7,445 nucleotides of DNA. Source: Bacillota bacterium. GTDB taxonomy: Bacteria; Bacillota; Clostridia; Christensenellales; Aristaeellaceae. Positions 5,782 to 7,445 of this stretch are shown one piece after another. Positions within the stretch are counted from its first letter, which is position 1. Each line of letters opens with the position of its first letter. The notes under the pieces are model-generated. The model saw only the letters and a list, made by a program, of their open reading frames with translations. It had not been told where the DNA came from and ran no database searches. Where the stretch lies: assembly GCA_023460055.1 (NCBI GenBank), contig JAEWRJ010000079.1, forward strand, positions 1-7,445, given 5' to 3'. The position numbers and the translations under genes were made by a program.

Positions 5782-7445
5782 TCAGTGCTTGTCGTTCCTT
5801 ATCTCCCGCCGCTTCATACCGTAAACCAGCAGCATTGTCATCACCGCCACAGCGATGAGGATGAGGATCATCATGGGCTGGTTATCTCCGGTTGAGGGCA
5901 TTTTGCGGACATTGGTGAAGACGACCCCACCCGCGTAAGGTGTTCCATCCTTCTCCACATCTACTCTGTAATTCAGCTGGCCGCTGACAGGCCAGGTCGT
6001 CACCTTAACGGTGTACACCGTCTTGTCATAAGTGATGTTCTTGCTATCTCCGGCTACCTCGGTGATGGTGTAAAGGTAGTTGTTCACTTGGCGGCTAAAG
6101 GTACGGTTGGGGAATACGACTGTACCATCTGCTTGGTTGCTTGCTTCCGCCAGCACCGTGCCTTTGGCATCTTTCAGCACAAAGTTGTAGGCGCCTGCCT
6201 TTAGTGTACCATTACGAAGCACTTTTTTAGCCGTCAGGGGCACTTCAATGGTCGGATAAGTGGTGGGCGGATCGACAGGCGTCAGCCTGTCCTTCATATG
6301 CACGAGCGCTTCGCTCGCGGGCACCCAGTTCCCGCCCTCTCTGATCTCCAAACTTCCATCTTCATTCACGCGGAAGGTGATGTTTTCGGCCACTTCATAT
6401 CCCTTGGGCGCGGTAATCTCCACCATCGTGTAGATGCCGAAGGGCAGCTCGATAGTCTTGGCTGTACTGGTAGATATCCATTCTTCTACCAGGTTCCCCG
6501 CAATGGCTCCTTCACCTTGATAGACCCGTAAAGTCGCACCCGGCAGTTCCTTTGTGCCGTTGACCGCTGTCTTGGAGAAGTCGATATCATATTGCGTGTA
6601 GGCGTCTTCCATGTGCACCGGCGCGGTTTCGGCGGATACCCAATCCTCCGCCTCAGAATCCCATATGTCGATGGTTCCGTCTTCGTTCACGCGGAAGGTG
6701 ATGCTCTCAGCGATCTCGTAGCCCATGGGCGCCGAGGTCTCTACCATGGTATAGGTGCCGAAAGGCAGCTTTATGGTCTTTACCTCATCGGTGGATATCC
6801 ATTCTTCCACCAGGCCCTCTTCTGTTGCTTCCTCGCCCCGGTATACCCGCAGCGTAGCGCCAGGCAGTTCTGCCGTCCCGTTGACCGCTGTCTTGGAGAA
6901 GTCGATATCATATTGCGTGTATGCGTCTTCCATGTGCACCAGCGCGGCTTCGGCGGATACCCAATCCTCCGCCTCAGAATCCCATATGTCGATGGTTCCG
7001 TCTTCGTTCACGCGGAAGGTGATGCTCTCAGCGATCTCGTAGCCCATGGGCGCCAAGGTCTCTACCATCAGGTAGGTTCCGGGCTCAAGGCCGATAACCT
7101 TCTGCACAGCTGTTGATGTCCAGGAATCAACCAACTCAAGAGACTCGCCCTCTATCCGGTACACCTTCAGCTCAGCGCCGGGCAGTTCTGCCGTCCCGTT
7201 GACCGCTGTCTTGGAGAAGCTGGTAGCGTAAGCATCCTCCATGCGCACCGTTGCGTTATTGGCCGCCACCCATACCTCTCCCTGTTTGATGTCAACGCTG
7301 CCGTCAGCGTTGACACGGAAAGTGATGCTCTCAGCAACCACGAAGCCTGCGGGCGCCGAAGTTTCTTCCATGATGTAGGTACCGGGCTCAAGGCCGATAA
7401 CCTTCTGCACAGCTGTTGATGTCCAGGAATCAACCAACTCAAGAG
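5782..7445 (-). CDS. Sortase-anchored pilin-like surface protein with tandem CnaB (SpyCatcher-like) domains, 5' end missing
   Basis: The reading frame is open to the window edge, so the N-terminus and signal peptide lie outside. Residue 1 here is the codon at 7435-7437. CnaB domains: 1-73 (partial), 74-179, 180-286 and 287-385. Each matches the S. pyogenes FbaB CnaB2 fold (FSK, YTMVETSAPMGYE, ESITFRVNEDG, VHMEDAY). Predicted Lys-Glu-Asp isopeptide triads are K76/E126/D171, K182/E233/D278 and K289/E340/D383; the partial domain has E25 and D68. A Pro-rich linker (386-397) leads to an FctA/Spy0128-like domain (398-510) with a candidate Lys404-Glu460-Asn509 bond. The end is a sorting signal: MPSTG at 513-517, a hydrophobic segment at about 520-540, then MKRREIRNDKH. 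The protein should be covalently anchored or polymerised by the sortase encoded downstream. It could be a pilin or a stalk adhesin; the missing N-terminus would decide. Confidence 0.92.
   Translation of the reverse strand, partial: LELVDSWTSTAVQKVIGLEPGTYIMEETSAPAGFVVAESITFRVNADGSVDIKQGEVWVAANNATVRMEDAYATSFSKTAVNGTAELPGAELKVYRIEGESLELVDSWTSTAVQKVIGLEPGTYLMVETLAPMGYEIAESITFRVNEDGTIDIWDSEAEDWVSAEAALVHMEDAYTQYDIDFSKTAVNGTAELPGATLRVYRGEEATEEGLVEEWISTDEVKTIKLPFGTYTMVETSAPMGYEIAESITFRVNEDGTIDIWDSEAEDWVSAETAPVHMEDAYTQYDIDFSKTAVNGTKELPGATLRVYQGEGAIAGNLVEEWISTSTAKTIELPFGIYTMVEITAPKGYEVAENITFRVNEDGSLEIREGGNWVPASEALVHMKDRLTPVDPPTTYPTIEVPLTAKKVLRNGTLKAGAYNFVLKDAKGTVLAEASNQADGTVVFPNRTFSRQVNNYLYTITEVAGDSKNITYDKTVYTVKVTTWPVSGQLNYRVDVEKDGTPYAGGVVFTNVRKMPSTGDNQPMMILILIAVAVMTMLLVYGMKRREIRNDKH
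5785..5901 (-). other. C-terminal cell-wall sorting signal with MPSTG motif
   Basis: The encoded tail has the three standard parts: pentapeptide MPSTG (codons 5887-5901) followed by Asp, a hydrophobic stretch (MMILILIAVAVMTMLLVYG) and a positively charged end. The first motif residue is Met rather than the usual Leu. Sortase cleavage would be expected between Thr and Gly. Confidence 0.88.
6560..6747 (-). repeat. Long direct repeat, copy in CnaB domains 3-4
   Basis: This block is the partner of 6881-7068 with a period of 321 bases (107 codons). By eye only four of 188 positions differ (6601, 6620, one near 6627, and 6734). It encodes the second half of a CnaB domain and the start of the next one. 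Confidence 0.9.
6881..7068 (-). repeat. Long direct repeat, copy in CnaB domains 2-3
   Basis: This is the partner of 6560-6747. The near identity of third codon positions shows a recent duplication or conversion rather than selection on the protein alone. A separate 39-base identity links 6863-6901 with 7181-7219 (period 318). Confidence 0.9.
7079..7142 (-). repeat. 64-base exact direct repeat, copy in CnaB domain 2
   Basis: It is identical to 7382-7445 over 64 bases, a spacing of 303 bases (101 codons). It encodes the early part of a CnaB domain (LELVDSWTSTAVQKVIGLEPG). This half of domain 2 matches domain 1, while its other half matches domain 3. Confidence 0.92.
7382..7445 (-). repeat. 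64-base exact direct repeat, copy in CnaB domain 1 at the window edge
   Basis: It is identical to 7079-7142 and still matching where the window ends, so the repeat, and probably more CnaB domains, continue outside. Such identity over this length could also cause assembly collapse in the region. Confidence 0.9.

Noticed and set aside
7435..7437. TTG as start of the surface protein
   Set aside because: The frame remains open to the edge, and the same TTG codon is an internal Leu in the identical repeat copy; the gene is truncated by the window.
6560..7445. CRISPR-like or satellite repeat array
   Set aside because: The repeats are in-frame protein-domain repeats of 101-107 codons within a coding sequence.

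Overview
The window looks like a chromosomal segment of an anaerobic Gram-positive bacterium, most likely a fairly GC-rich Clostridia-type Firmicute. The support is a superoxide reductase next to a rubredoxin (typical of anaerobes), a class B sortase beside a sortase-anchored cell-wall protein, GGAG-type ribosome binding sites, sigma-A-like promoters and rho-independent terminators. The genus cannot be read from the sequence.

Layout. (1) 160-2429, plus strand: an extended -10 promoter drives a two-gene operon encoding a Gfo/Idh/MocA-family NAD(P)-dependent oxidoreductase and an imidazolonepropionase-like metal-dependent amidohydrolase. The genes are 11 bases apart, and the substrate is unknown. 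(2) 2517-3203, plus strand: a clear TTGACT-N17-TATGAT promoter, a two-iron superoxide reductase (desulfoferrodoxin), a 54-residue rubredoxin and a strong 15-bp terminator. This is a compact oxidative-stress operon in which rubredoxin is the expected electron donor to the superoxide reductase. (3) 3284-4284, plus strand: a PAS-GGDEF diguanylate cyclase with its own candidate promoter. Its PAS domain resembles the flavin-binding redox-sensing PAS domains of NifL and MmoS. (4) 4285-4698: a non-coding convergent region with a degenerate hexamer repeat and a terminator for the minus-strand genes. (5) 4699-7445, minus strand: a cell-surface module. It consists of a long, multi-domain, sortase-anchored protein (truncated by the window edge), an inter-gene hairpin and a class B sortase.

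The most interesting part is the surface protein. It carries at least four tandem CnaB domains closely resembling CnaB2 of Streptococcus pyogenes FbaB, the domain from which SpyCatcher/SpyTag was derived. Every complete copy keeps the Lys, Glu and Asp needed for a spontaneous Lys-Asp isopeptide bond. These are followed by an FctA/Spy0128-like pilin domain and an unusual MPSTG sorting motif. Together with the class B sortase, this recalls the group A streptococcal pilus arrangement (Spy0128/Spy0129). The repeats are nearly identical at DNA level in a mosaic pattern that suggests recent recombination or gene conversion. A second theme is the possible link between redox state (superoxide reductase, rubredoxin, PAS) and cyclic-di-GMP signalling.
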